Shown: positions 1 to 7,923, numbered from the stretch's first letter. The stretch is 15,031 nt of DNA from an uncultured bacterium (GCA_947169755.1 CAMVQX010000023.1:1-15031); one strand, 5' to 3'. Made by a program: numbers and translations. The notes: generated by a model from the letters alone, not told the origin.

Positions 1-1520
1 TTTAACAAAAGCACCTGAATTTCACCCGCTTTTAAATTAACAATGAATTTGCCACTGTCGGCAATAGGAACACTGTCAATTTTCAAAGGCAAAACGGATG
101 TATCTTTAGTCAATTTTCTGACAGATATTTTTGTCTCGACGTTATTTTTGAAATCTAAATTGCCTATTACAACAAGACTTTTACCGTCATGACCTATCGC
201 ATAAGCAAATACTGACTGACTTTTTGTTTTTAAAGGTACAAATTTTCCGGAATTTATAAGCGTTACAAGTTGTTTTTTAATTCCGTTTGCCAAAATAAAG
301 TTAGAAAGCAACTCCATATTGTTGCCTCCGGGTTTTCTTGAGAAATTAAATATATCAATTTTACCCCTGTGAACAAAATATATGTCATCATCCGTATATG
401 TTTTTATTGCTTCCTTATTACCCCACATATAAAGATAACTGTCACCTGTGTCAAAACCGTCAACAAAATACGAATTTACCGGCAAAGTTGCATTAAGCCA
501 AATTATCATTTCTGAAAGCTTTGGACCGTTTACAAGAATAGGACTCATTTCATCATGTGTTACAAAACTTCCTATAACAGCTTTTTTATCAGGATAATTG
601 GAAAGAGCGTTAACAGTTGAAGAAACTAAATTAGTTAATTCCTTTCCGCTTTTAAAATCTTTAAAATTTACAAAACTCCCGTAATATCCGTCAAATCCGA
701 CTTCAAGAAGTTTATTGTACGGAGTAAATACTGTATATTCACTGACACTTTCTCCTTTGTCAAATGCCTCTGCAAGCCATAAAAATTGAGGATCTTTTTT
801 TCTTGAATAAGAAATAAGTTCCTGCCAAAATTTTGCGGGTTTACTGGTCGCAACATCTGCCCTGATACCGTCAAACCCCAAATTTATTGCCATATCAACA
901 AATTTTTTGTAAAGATTGAAAACTTCTGAGTTTATTGAGTTTTCACTGCCTGCATTTAATAACCTTACATCAGTCCAATCTGAAGGGATTACGGGCTGAT
1001 TAGATTTATCTTTTACAAATAATTCAGGTCTTTTTAGATATAAGTCATACGACCCGCATGAGGGTAAATCTACAATCAGCGCAATCCCACGTTTATGAGC
1101 TTCATTTACAAACCTAATCACTTGATTTTGAGGAGATAATGAAGATGTAAGACTGATAAGCTGTGGGTTAATACTGTCAAATCCTGACGATGAATACAGC
1201 GAACCGGCTGTTCCCAAAGCTTTTGTTTTACCAACCGGAGTAATCGGCAACACATGAATTGTATTTACACCTTTTTGGACTAATTCATCAAGCCTATCTA
1301 CAGCATTTATAAAGTTTCCACTTTCCTCACCATCGGCAAAATCAATTATACCGTTTTTATTAGCATCATTAGCATTAAATGTCCTAATATTGATTTCATA
1401 TATAATAGCTGAATTATTTGCAAATGTTTTGCGCAAATTATTTATCCAAACATCACCGGCAAATGCACTCTGTGATGTTAATATTATTGTAGCAATAACG
1501 GTTAAAACTCTTTTAAGCAT
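1..1520 (-). CDS. Secreted GH13 alpha-amylase-family glycoside hydrolase/transglycosidase, 3' end outside window
   Basis: Translating the minus strand from the ATG at 1520 gives an uninterrupted frame of about 506 codons that runs off the left edge. Residues 1-21 form a signal peptide (basic MLKR, hydrophobic core, cleavage likely after AFA21), so the enzyme should be periplasmic or secreted. GH13 (beta/alpha)8-barrel motifs appear in order: region I around D151 (VDLPSCGS), region II GFDGIRADVA with candidate nucleophile D222 and R220, region III LWLAEAF with acid/base E251, and region IV FVTHDEMSP with D323. The catalytic triad and its spacing are therefore intact. Region I lacks the usual Asn-His ending, as in some non-amylase GH13 subfamilies, and the following PELF...W.DV stretch faintly recalls GlgE-like enzymes, so substrate and subfamily are left open. 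The tail after about residue 420 looks like the C-terminal beta domain. A GGAGGAG ribosome site lies 2 bases before the start, unusually close. Confidence 0.88.
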   Translation of the reverse strand, partial: MLKRVLTVIATIILTSQSAFAGDVWINNLRKTFANNSAIIYEINIRTFNANDANKNGIIDFADGEESGNFINAVDRLDELVQKGVNTIHVLPITPVGKTKALGTAGSLYSSSGFDSINPQLISLTSSLSPQNQVIRFVNEAHKRGIALIVDLPSCGSYDLYLKRPELFVKDKSNQPVIPSDWTDVRLLNAGSENSINSEVFNLYKKFVDMAINLGFDGIRADVATSKPAKFWQELISYSRKKDPQFLWLAEAFDKGESVSEYTVFTPYNKLLEVGFDGYYGSFVNFKDFKSGKELTNLVSSTVNALSNYPDKKAVIGSFVTHDEMSPILVNGPKLSEMIIWLNATLPVNSYFVDGFDTGDSYLYMWGNKEAIKTYTDDDIYFVHRGKIDIFNFSRKPGGNNMELLSNFILANGIKKQLVTLINSGKFVPLKTKSQSVFAYAIGHDGKSLVVIGNLDFKNNVETKISVRKLTKDTSVLPLKIDSVPIADSGKFIVNLKAGEIQVLLL

Positions 1521-1535
1521 ATCTCCTCCGCACAT

Positions 1536-1564
1536 ATACTAACAAATAATCAAACTTTTTGCAA
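1536..1564 (-). promoter_or_regulatory. Candidate promoter of the GH13 gene (-35 shared with the divergent promoter)
   Basis: Read on the minus strand: TTGCAA at 1564-1559, a 17-bp spacer, then TAGTAT at 1541-1536, preceded by TGT so that it also fits an extended -10 (TGnTAGTAT). Transcription would begin near 1529, right at the GGAGGAG ribosome site. The -35 hexamer is its own reverse complement and is also the -35 of the plus-strand promoter. Confidence 0.5.
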
Positions 1565-1587
1565 ACTGATTTATTTTATTGTACAAT
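1559..1587 (+). promoter_or_regulatory. Candidate promoter of the glycosyltransferase operon
   Basis: TTGCAA at 1559-1564, 17-bp spacer, TACAAT at 1582-1587. The predicted start of transcription (about 1594) lies only a few bases before the ATG at 1598, and there is no Shine-Dalgarno sequence, suggesting a nearly leaderless message. Confidence 0.55.
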
Positions 1588-1597
1588 CACAACCGTA

Positions 1598-2656
1598 ATG
1601 AAAAAAATTTTATTAATCAGATTATCATCTTTGGGAGATGTTATATTTAACCTTCCGTTAGCTAATGTTCTTAAAAAAAACGGATTTGAAGTAACATGGC
1701 TTGTTGCAGAAAAAGGGATTGATATTGTCAGAGGTAATCCCGCCGTAGCAAAACATATACTTGTTCCGCTTCAAAGATGGAAAAAAGAAGGACTTACACT
1801 CAATAATATCAAAGAATTCTTCTCAATCCTAAAACAAATCCGCGATGAACACTATGACATCGCCATTGATACTCAAATGATGTTCAAAAGTATGATATGG
1901 CTGAAATTTTGCGGAGCAAAAAGAACTATATGTTTTGACAAAGGAAAAGAATTTTCTTATTTGGGCGGAAAAGAAAAAATTAAAAAACCGGATAATAAAA
2001 AGTACAAAGTTCACGCAATTACTCAGCATATGACCTATGCAAAATACTTAAAACTTGAAGGAACTGATGAAATAAAATTTACCCTTCCTGCATCACCTGA
2101 TGATGTAAAACACAAAATTGACGACCTTTTATCAGATATTGATAAATCAAAACCATTGGTAGTAATAGCACCTGCCACAACATGGAAATTAAAGCATTGG
2201 AACAAAGATAATTGGAAAAAAGTTGTAGATACAATAAAAGATAAATGCTCTCTTGTATTCACGGGGACTGAAAATGATAGAGATTTAATTTCTTATATCG
2301 GCGGAGATAACTACCTTAACCTCGCAGGCAAAACAAGTATAAAAGATTTGATTGAAATATTTTCAAGAGCAGCTCTTGTAATTGCACCGGATTCCGGAAG
2401 TGCACATCTTGCAAGAGCAACAGAAAAACCGGCAGTAATCTCTATCTTTTGCTGCACTCCGCCTAAAGTGTACGGACCATTCGGAAATGATGAAAAATAT
2501 TTTGCGATATGCGGAAATCTTAAATGCCAGCCCTGCCATACAAGAAAATGCCCACTATCAGGAGACGGTTTTGAACAATGCGTGAATTTTCCCAAACCTG
2601 AAAAAATAATAAATATTGTAAATAACGTGTTACAAAACGAAAGACATAGTGTATAA
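1598..2656 (+). CDS. Glycosyltransferase family 9 (ADP-heptose:LPS heptosyltransferase-like)
   Basis: A 352-residue protein of the WaaC/WaaF class, which transfers a sugar (classically ADP-L-glycero-D-manno-heptose) onto lipopolysaccharide core at the cytoplasmic face of the inner membrane. The N-terminal Rossmann domain opens with LLIRLSSLGDV, whose D14 matches the catalytic-base position of WaaC. The C-terminal nucleotide-sugar domain has the FTGTEND segment and VIAPDSGSAHLA with D265 and H270, the donor-binding signature. A C..C....C cluster with a later Cys near the end (KCQPCHTRKCPL) is typical of this family. I start at the ATG at 1598 rather than the in-frame TTG at 1559, because family homology begins at MKKILLIR and the promoter overlaps the upstream codons. 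It is the first gene of the plus-strand run. The exact acceptor and donor cannot be read from the sequence. Confidence 0.9.
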   Translation: MKKILLIRLSSLGDVIFNLPLANVLKKNGFEVTWLVAEKGIDIVRGNPAVAKHILVPLQRWKKEGLTLNNIKEFFSILKQIRDEHYDIAIDTQMMFKSMIWLKFCGAKRTICFDKGKEFSYLGGKEKIKKPDNKKYKVHAITQHMTYAKYLKLEGTDEIKFTLPASPDDVKHKIDDLLSDIDKSKPLVVIAPATTWKLKHWNKDNWKKVVDTIKDKCSLVFTGTENDRDLISYIGGDNYLNLAGKTSIKDLIEIFSRAALVIAPDSGSAHLARATEKPAVISIFCCTPPKVYGPFGNDEKYFAICGNLKCQPCHTRKCPLSGDGFEQCVNFPKPEKIINIVNNVLQNERHSV

Positions 2657-2657
2657 T
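2652..2657 (+). promoter_or_regulatory. Internal -10 element (TATAAT) at the end of the glycosyltransferase gene
   Basis: A consensus TATAAT overlaps the TAA stop (2654-2656) of the glycosyltransferase gene. The next ATG is at 2664, 6 bases after the hexamer, so transcription would start at or next to the initiation codon. No Shine-Dalgarno is visible before 2664. The best -35 candidate (TTACAA, 2630-2635, 16-bp spacer) is weak. Confidence 0.45.
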
Positions 2658-2663
2658 AAAGTC

Positions 2664-4547
2664 ATGGATTTTTTCAAAAATTTAAAAGACATTTATAGAA
2701 AAGTCTCTGAAGTTGAAGACACAATATATCACGAGAAACAAGATTATCTTGAGATTTATGAACGTAATCTTGAACTTGAAAAAGAAATTGAAGAACGCAC
2801 TAAAGAGCTCAATATTGCAAACAAAAGAATGCTCACCCTGCAGCACATTTGGGACATGATGAACGCTTCGCGTCCGCTGCAAAGCGTTCTTGAAACTATT
2901 GTAAACAGCATTCAAGGCGAATTGGGATATTTGCATTGCAATATAATAAAAAAATGCAAAGATGAAACCGGATATTATATGACTGTCCTTGCCCAATCAA
3001 ACGATATTTCAATAAAAAGAGTTGAACAACTTATTAAAATCCCGTTTCAAGTCAGAAGACTTGTATATAGTTCGAACAACATCTATTCGGAAACAGAAAA
3101 CAAAAAAGAAATTTGCCAAACGCTTGATATCGGCGGCACATTAAAGACAGTCGCACCTGACGTTTCAGATGAAACACTCAAAGAAATAATTGACGGCAGT
3201 AAAGCTAAATCAATAATATGTATTCCCCTATTTACCAGAAATTCATATTTTGGCTGGTTCAACGTTTTTTCATCACGGGATGAACTTTCATCAGGAGAAA
3301 CTGATTTTTTGACAATGTTTGCCCAACAAATTGAAATGGCAATAACTATAGCAGATCTTTTTGAATCCGTAAAAGCTCAAGCCGTTACAGACAGTTTGAC
3401 AGGACTTTATAACCGCAGATATTTTGAAGAATATCTGAAGAAAGAAGTTACACGTGCATTACGTCAAAAACAGCCATTCAGCGTTATAGGACTTGATCTT
3501 GATCACTTAAAACAAATTAATGATAAATATGGACACGCATACGGTGATTTAGCAATAAAAACAGTAGCGGAAGTTTTGAAAAAAAATGCACGTTCTATTG
3601 ATACGGCAGCAAGAATGGGCGGAGAAGAATTTAACCTCATATTGCCCGGTGTAGATTCAAAAGGTGCTATGATAGCTGCAGAAAGAATTCGCAGAGCTTT
3701 GGAATTAGAAAAGCTTGATACTATTGATCATGTTACAGCAAGTGTTGGTGTTGCAACATTTTTAGAGCATTCAGATAATATTGAAGACATCATGGAATTG
3801 ACAGATCAGGCAATGTATCAGTCTAAACGACACGGCCGAAACAGAGTTACACTTGCCAAACCCATTGCGGAAACTAGTTGGCAAGAAATTGCTATTAACA
3901 CATTCATTGATATTTTGTCAGAACACAATATTCCTATTGAAAAAGATAAAGCTAACGAATTTAAAAACAAACTCAAAAATACTGAGACCGATGCATTATA
4001 TACAGTCGCAGATATGCTTACTCAAGTCTACAATCCGCTTCACCACAGCGGAGTAATGAAATCAAAAGTGTTGTTGGCTGTAAGCCTTGCTAAACGTTTC
4101 GATTTGCCCAAAGAAGACATTGATAACCTCAGAATTGCAATGCTTCTGTATGACATAGGAAACTTGATGCTTCCTCAGGAATTGCTTCAAAAATCCACCC
4201 CGTTAACAGATGAAGAACGTAATCATATTCAAGAACATCCGATTATTGCAGCCAGAGAGATTTTGAAACCAATAAGCGATATTCAGGATATTATTCCGAT
4301 TATTGAACATCATCACGAAAACTGGGACGGAACAGGATATCCGGAAAAACTTGCCAAAGAAGAAATTCCTATGACTTCACAAATCATTTTAATTGTTGAT
4401 GCATATTATGCTTTGATTGAGCCAAGAACATACAGAGCCGAATTAACACCAAGCCAAGCAATAGAAGTTATAAAACAAGACTCCGGTAAAAAATGGAATT
4501 CAGCTCTTGTACAAGAATTTATCACTTTGATTGATATTGATTCATAA
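2664..4547 (+). CDS. GAF-GGDEF-HD-GYP cyclic-di-GMP signalling protein with degenerate HD motif
   Basis: A 627-residue cytoplasmic protein. Order: a charged coiled coil (about 10-60), a GAF-like sensory domain (about 65-225), a GGDEF diguanylate cyclase domain (about 235-395) and an HD-GYP domain (about 440-625). The cyclase domain looks active: GLDLDHLKQIND with D278 for metal, the GGEEF active site at 319-323, and an RxxD product-inhibition site (R310-D313) exactly five residues before it. The HD-GYP domain keeps HHHENWDGTGYP (549-560), but the HD dyad reads YDIGN (Y496-D497) instead of HDIGK, so a metal ligand is lost and phosphodiesterase activity is doubtful. It probably makes c-di-GMP in response to a GAF ligand, with the HD-GYP part binding or regulating. 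I choose the ATG at 2664 over the GTG at 2649 because of the TATAAT overlap. The stop overlaps the thiL start by one base (TAATG). Confidence 0.9.
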   Translation: MDFFKNLKDIYRKVSEVEDTIYHEKQDYLEIYERNLELEKEIEERTKELNIANKRMLTLQHIWDMMNASRPLQSVLETIVNSIQGELGYLHCNIIKKCKDETGYYMTVLAQSNDISIKRVEQLIKIPFQVRRLVYSSNNIYSETENKKEICQTLDIGGTLKTVAPDVSDETLKEIIDGSKAKSIICIPLFTRNSYFGWFNVFSSRDELSSGETDFLTMFAQQIEMAITIADLFESVKAQAVTDSLTGLYNRRYFEEYLKKEVTRALRQKQPFSVIGLDLDHLKQINDKYGHAYGDLAIKTVAEVLKKNARSIDTAARMGGEEFNLILPGVDSKGAMIAAERIRRALELEKLDTIDHVTASVGVATFLEHSDNIEDIMELTDQAMYQSKRHGRNRVTLAKPIAETSWQEIAINTFIDILSEHNIPIEKDKANEFKNKLKNTETDALYTVADMLTQVYNPLHHSGVMKSKVLLAVSLAKRFDLPKEDIDNLRIAMLLYDIGNLMLPQELLQKSTPLTDEERNHIQEHPIIAAREILKPISDIQDIIPIIEHHHENWDGTGYPEKLAKEEIPMTSQIILIVDAYYALIEPRTYRAELTPSQAIEVIKQDSGKKWNSALVQEFITLIDIDS

Positions 4548-5434
4548 TGAAAGAAAAAGAACTTATACAAATTATAAAATCAACTCTTAATTCCGAATAC
4601 ATAGGGGATGATTGCGCTTATTTAAAAGATTTGGGTATCGTAATAAGTCAGGATAGTCTTGTTGAGGATGTGCATTTTTCACTTGATTATACAACTCCGT
4701 ATCAACTTGGCTGGAAATCTGCTGCCGTAAATATAAGCGACATTTGCGCATCAGGTGCAAAACCAAAATATTTAACAATATCACTATCACTCCCTAACAA
4801 AGTGAATGAAAGTTTTGTAAAAGAATTTTATCAAGGCGCAAAATCAGTATCAAATGATGTTGAAATCGTAGGCGGAGACATTACAGGCTCTGATAAAATT
4901 TATATTTCCGTTTGCGCAATAGGTTTAACAAATGGCAGAAAAATATCTTCAAGATCAAATGCCAAAGTCGGTTACAAGGTTATTGTATCAGGAGAACATG
5001 GTAATAGTGCAGAGGGTTTAAGGCTATTGCAAAAAGGAATATTGACCCCCGAAAAGTTTGTAAGAGCTCATTTAATGCCTGTACCGCAGATTGATTTTTC
5101 CGAATATCTTGCTAAAAATGCAGATTTTGATTATGCAATGATGGATACATCAGACGGTTTGGCAGATGCTTTAATCCAAATTGCAAATTCAAGCGGAGTT
5201 GCGATAAAAATCGATACTTCAAAAATCCCGCATGATACATCTTTGAATATGGAAACCGTTTTGTACGGAGGTGAAGATTACGGGTTGGTTGCCGCAATTC
5301 CATCGGAATTTGCTTGCAGTTATCCTGTTATAGGGGAAGTTATTGCCGGTGCCGGTCTAATAATTGACGGCCAAAAATTTGTAAATATAGATAATAAATT
5401 GTATAATCATTTTGAGGAGAAAAATGAAAATTAA
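4547..5434 (+). CDS. thiL: Thiamine-monophosphate kinase ThiL
   Basis: ThiL phosphorylates thiamine monophosphate with ATP to give thiamine diphosphate, the last step of cofactor synthesis, in the cytosol. The 295-residue protein shows the PurM/ThiL-fold signatures: GDDCA near residue 20 and DSLVEDVHF (family form DxLVEGVHF), which bind metal and nucleotide; NISDICASGAKP; VGGDITGS (family GGDTT); MDTSDGLADAL; and GGEDYGLV near the C terminus (family GGEDYEL). It is slightly shorter than the roughly 325-residue E. coli enzyme. Its ATG shares one base with the TAA of the upstream gene, implying translational coupling, and its 3' end overlaps ispD by 11 bases. No other thiamine genes are present in the window. 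Confidence 0.95.
   Translation: MKEKELIQIIKSTLNSEYIGDDCAYLKDLGIVISQDSLVEDVHFSLDYTTPYQLGWKSAAVNISDICASGAKPKYLTISLSLPNKVNESFVKEFYQGAKSVSNDVEIVGGDITGSDKIYISVCAIGLTNGRKISSRSNAKVGYKVIVSGEHGNSAEGLRLLQKGILTPEKFVRAHLMPVPQIDFSEYLAKNADFDYAMMDTSDGLADALIQIANSSGVAIKIDTSKIPHDTSLNMETVLYGGEDYGLVAAIPSEFACSYPVIGEVIAGAGLIIDGQKFVNIDNKLYNHFEEKNEN
5379..5407 (+). promoter_or_regulatory. Candidate internal promoter before ispD
   Basis: TTGTAA at 5379-5384, a 17-bp spacer and a consensus TATAAT at 5402-5407, all inside the 3' end of thiL. The ispD ribosome site GAGGAG follows at 5414-5419 and its ATG at 5424. Position and spacing are good, but it lies in AT-rich coding DNA, so it could be chance. Confidence 0.4.
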
Positions 5435-6071
5435 CGCAATAATTCCGGCAGGAGGTACATCCTCGAGATTCGGAAACAGAAACAAACTTTTGGAAAAAAT
5501 TTATGATAAAGAGGTTATAAAATACACAATAGACGCATTTTCCGCCTCTGATGTTGATGAAATAATAATTTGTGCTAACCCGACAATAATGAATGAATTG
5601 CAATCAATATTCGCGAATTATTCAAAAGTAAAAATAATAGAAGGCGGTTCAAGTCGTCAAGAATCAGTATTTAACGGTTTAAATGCTTGTAATTGTGATT
5701 TTGTATTAATCCATGACGGTGCTCGTCCTATGATTTCCACCGATCTGATTAATCGTGCAATAGAAATGGTCAAAGATAAAAAAGCCCTAACAGTTGCTAC
5801 AAAAACGGTAGATACAATCAAAGAAGTTGAAAATGGCAAAATTGTTAAAACAATTGATCGTGCAAAACTATATAATACTCAAACTCCGCAAGCGTTTGAG
5901 TATGATTTGATATTCGAGGCGCATCGAAAATTAATCGGGCAAAACTTCACTGATGATGCGGGAATGCTTGAAAAATTAGGAATTGATGTGTATATCCTTG
6001 ACGGAAGTTATAAAAATATAAAAATTACGACTCAAAATGATATCGAAGTTGCAAAAGTTTATCTCAAATAG
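5424..6071 (+). CDS. ispD: 2-C-methyl-D-erythritol 4-phosphate cytidylyltransferase IspD
   Basis: IspD couples CTP to methylerythritol phosphate, giving CDP-ME, the third step of the MEP (non-mevalonate) isoprenoid pathway. The 215-residue protein has the nucleotidyltransferase signature IPAGGTSSRFG followed by the lysine of NRNKLL, the GGSSRQESVFNGL motif, HDGARP, the TVDTIK segment, TQTPQAF and the acidic TDDAGM. Length and motif order match the whole family. The start at 5424 is set by GAGGAG 4 bases upstream; the in-frame TTG at 5412 would remove that site. It overlaps thiL by 11 bases in another frame. The Asn before KLL replaces the more usual Pro, which is within family variation. Presence of the MEP route fits a Gram-negative or cyanobacterial-type lineage. 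Confidence 0.95.
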   Translation: MKINAIIPAGGTSSRFGNRNKLLEKIYDKEVIKYTIDAFSASDVDEIIICANPTIMNELQSIFANYSKVKIIEGGSSRQESVFNGLNACNCDFVLIHDGARPMISTDLINRAIEMVKDKKALTVATKTVDTIKEVENGKIVKTIDRAKLYNTQTPQAFEYDLIFEAHRKLIGQNFTDDAGMLEKLGIDVYILDGSYKNIKITTQNDIEVAKVYLK

Positions 6072-6077
6072 ATTTTA

Positions 6078-6086
6078 TGGTATAAT
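6078..6086 (+). promoter_or_regulatory. Extended -10 element before panC
   Basis: TGGTATAAT fits the extended -10 form TGnTATAAT. It lies in the 36-bp ispD-panC gap, 21 bases before the panC ATG. No good -35 is placed correctly, which extended -10 promoters can tolerate. Confidence 0.5.
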
Positions 6087-6107
6087 ATTTTGCGAAAGAG
6101 AGATTTA

Positions 6108-6968
6108 ATGTTAGTTCATACAATAAAAGAAGTCAGAGAAAAAGTAAAAGAGTGGAAAACTCAAGGGTTGACCATAGGGCTTGTTCCTACAATGGGTGCA
6201 CTACATGCCGGGCATAAAAGTCTCATTGACAAATCTGTTGAAAAATGCGATAAAACTGTAGTTTCAGTATTTGTCAATCCTATACAATTTTGCCCCGGAG
6301 AAGATTTGGATAAATACCCGCGAACTCTTGATGAAGATGAAAGATTATGCAATGAAGCCGGAGTTGATTTGATATTTGCACCAAGTCCAAATGAAATGTA
6401 CGGACAGGGTCATATATTATCAAATGATTTTCTGACTTATGTTATTCCTCCGTACTTTTATGTTGATAAATTGTGCGGAAAATCTCGTGTAGGACATTTT
6501 GACGGGGTTTGTACCGTAGTAAACAAACTTTTTAATATTGTGCAGCCTGATTTTGGATTTTTCGGAGAAAAAGACAGACAGCAGCTTATCATCTTGAAAA
6601 AAATGGTAAAAGATTTAAATATTCCGATTCAAATTATACCTTGTCCGATAGTCAGAGAAGAAAGTGGGCTTGCACTATCTTCCCGAAATAAGTATTTATC
6701 TGAAGAGGACAAAAAAGAAGCTCTTGCTCTGAGTAAAATTTTGTTTAATATAAAAGCTTGTTATCAAAAAGGAATTACAGACTGCAACGCATTATATGAA
6801 ACCGCATTTTCATATTTAAATAATCACCATTCACTCGAATATTTAGAATTTCGCGATGCGGAAAATTTAGAAGAAAAAACCATTGCAGATAATAATACAA
6901 TTGTTTTTATTGCACTAAAAATAGGTAATGTTCGTCTAATTGATAATATATCACTGGGGGATTTATGA
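6108..6968 (+). CDS. panC: Pantothenate synthetase PanC
   Basis: PanC condenses pantoate and beta-alanine using ATP to make pantothenate, the precursor of coenzyme A and acyl-carrier-protein cofactor. The 286-residue protein carries VPTMGALHAGH, the HIGH-type ATP-binding motif of this nucleotidyl-transferase superfamily, then FVNPIQF, VGHFDGVCTVVNKLF, FFGEKDRQQL and the KMSKS-equivalent LALSSRN. Length matches stand-alone PanC. There is no C-terminal cytidylate kinase domain, in contrast to the PanC-Cmk fusion of photosynthetic cyanobacteria. I start at the ATG at 6108, preceded by AGAGAG, rather than the TTG at 6090 that lies inside the promoter region. The stop TGA overlaps the next ATG (ATGA), so the following membrane protein is translationally coupled. 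panB and panD are not in the window. Confidence 0.95.
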   Translation: MLVHTIKEVREKVKEWKTQGLTIGLVPTMGALHAGHKSLIDKSVEKCDKTVVSVFVNPIQFCPGEDLDKYPRTLDEDERLCNEAGVDLIFAPSPNEMYGQGHILSNDFLTYVIPPYFYVDKLCGKSRVGHFDGVCTVVNKLFNIVQPDFGFFGEKDRQQLIILKKMVKDLNIPIQIIPCPIVREESGLALSSRNKYLSEEDKKEALALSKILFNIKACYQKGITDCNALYETAFSYLNNHHSLEYLEFRDAENLEEKTIADNNTIVFIALKIGNVRLIDNISLGDL

Positions 6969-7888
6969 TAAATTTATTAAAATTATTAAAAGGTTTATGT
7001 AAGTTTATATTAAACATACTTTTTGCAGTACAAATAGCATTGGTAATTTTAATATTTTTAACTGCTGCATACTGGTTTTTTGACTTGGCTGAGATGTCTT
7101 TGTTTTCGTTTGCAGAACCTATCGCAACAGCTGTAATCAATTTAGTAAAACATTTCTATGACAAAGACGTTATGGTTGGCGGTACATATATAGACAGTTC
7201 CCTGTTATTGTTTGACATTTTAGCCGGCTTATTAGTTTTTGTTATTACAAAAATAAAATATTATATAAATGTTGCTATCGAAAGAATCAATTTTGGTATA
7301 GAAAATTGCAAAAAGAAAATTGAAAATAATTTTAACGAAGAATTAAAAGAAAATGCTGAAAATCACATCAAATCAATGAATAAAGCAGCATTAATGATTA
7401 AATTCAGCGCAAAAAGTATGAACGTTGACAATATTTGGGGAGACAATGCTGCAGCCGGAGTAAAAGAAAAAAATGAAGAAGCTATAAAAATTTTGCATAT
7501 GTCTATAAAACATATCACATATTGCAAATTTTTCCCGGACTATGACAAATTAATAATTATAGTCAATGATTTTTCAAAAATAGATAATGTATTATTCTTT
7601 GTAGAGCAAGCAATTAAGCGAATTAAAGAAAATATGAAGGCAAAAAAATGGGTTCTTACAAGTTATATTGGGGCTGATTGCTATAATGGCAGAGCTGATT
7701 TTGACAAAGATATTTTACCAACCCTAAAACAACTTACAGCTTTGGAACTTAAAAACGATATAGTATTTTTAGGGAACTTTAGTTTGCGATACAACCTGTT
7801 GGCTAATCCCGCTTATGAAGCATTGGTAAAAGGATCTTACGAGATTCACGGCGGAAGTGAAGTATACTATTTAGTTAAGAAAAATTAA
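6965..7888 (+). CDS. Unrecognised two-TM membrane protein with a cyclase-like C-terminal domain
   Basis: I do not recognise this 307-residue protein. It has two predicted transmembrane helices (about 13-38 and 79-97) separated by roughly 40 residues, then a lysine/glutamate-rich, probably helical stretch (about 100-135) and a soluble domain of about 150 residues. The last 110 residues have the rhythm of a class III nucleotidyl cyclase C terminus: a strand (KLIIIV), a helix (FFVEQAIKRIKE), a strand ending in IGADCYNG, a helix (TLKQLTALEL), a strand and switch-like segment (DIVFLGNFSLRYNLL), and a closing VKGSYEI...EVYYLV. Metal-binding aspartates at the family positions are not evident, so any such domain is probably inactive. 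This is inference from pattern, not a family match. Its start overlaps panC by 4 bases with GGGGGA upstream, placing it at the end of the operon. Confidence 0.75.
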   Translation: MINLLKLLKGLCKFILNILFAVQIALVILIFLTAAYWFFDLAEMSLFSFAEPIATAVINLVKHFYDKDVMVGGTYIDSSLLLFDILAGLLVFVITKIKYYINVAIERINFGIENCKKKIENNFNEELKENAENHIKSMNKAALMIKFSAKSMNVDNIWGDNAAAGVKEKNEEAIKILHMSIKHITYCKFFPDYDKLIIIVNDFSKIDNVLFFVEQAIKRIKENMKAKKWVLTSYIGADCYNGRADFDKDILPTLKQLTALELKNDIVFLGNFSLRYNLLANPAYEALVKGSYEIHGGSEVYYLVKKN

Positions 7889-7895
7889 TAGCCTA

Positions 7896-7923
7896 TTGAT
7901 TTTTTTAAATTTTATACTATTAT
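7896..7923 (+). promoter_or_regulatory. Candidate promoter of the rplJ-rplL operon
   Basis: TTGATT at 7896-7901, 16-bp spacer, TATTAT at 7918-7923. The predicted start near 7930 falls exactly at the 5' edge of the L10 leader, which supports the call. An overlapping TATACT (7913-7918) is less well spaced from this -35. Confidence 0.55.

Noticed and set aside
668..874. 68-codon minus-strand ORF inside the GH13 gene
   Set aside because: It is in a different frame from the clear GH13 reading frame on the same strand, which carries regions II and III across this interval.
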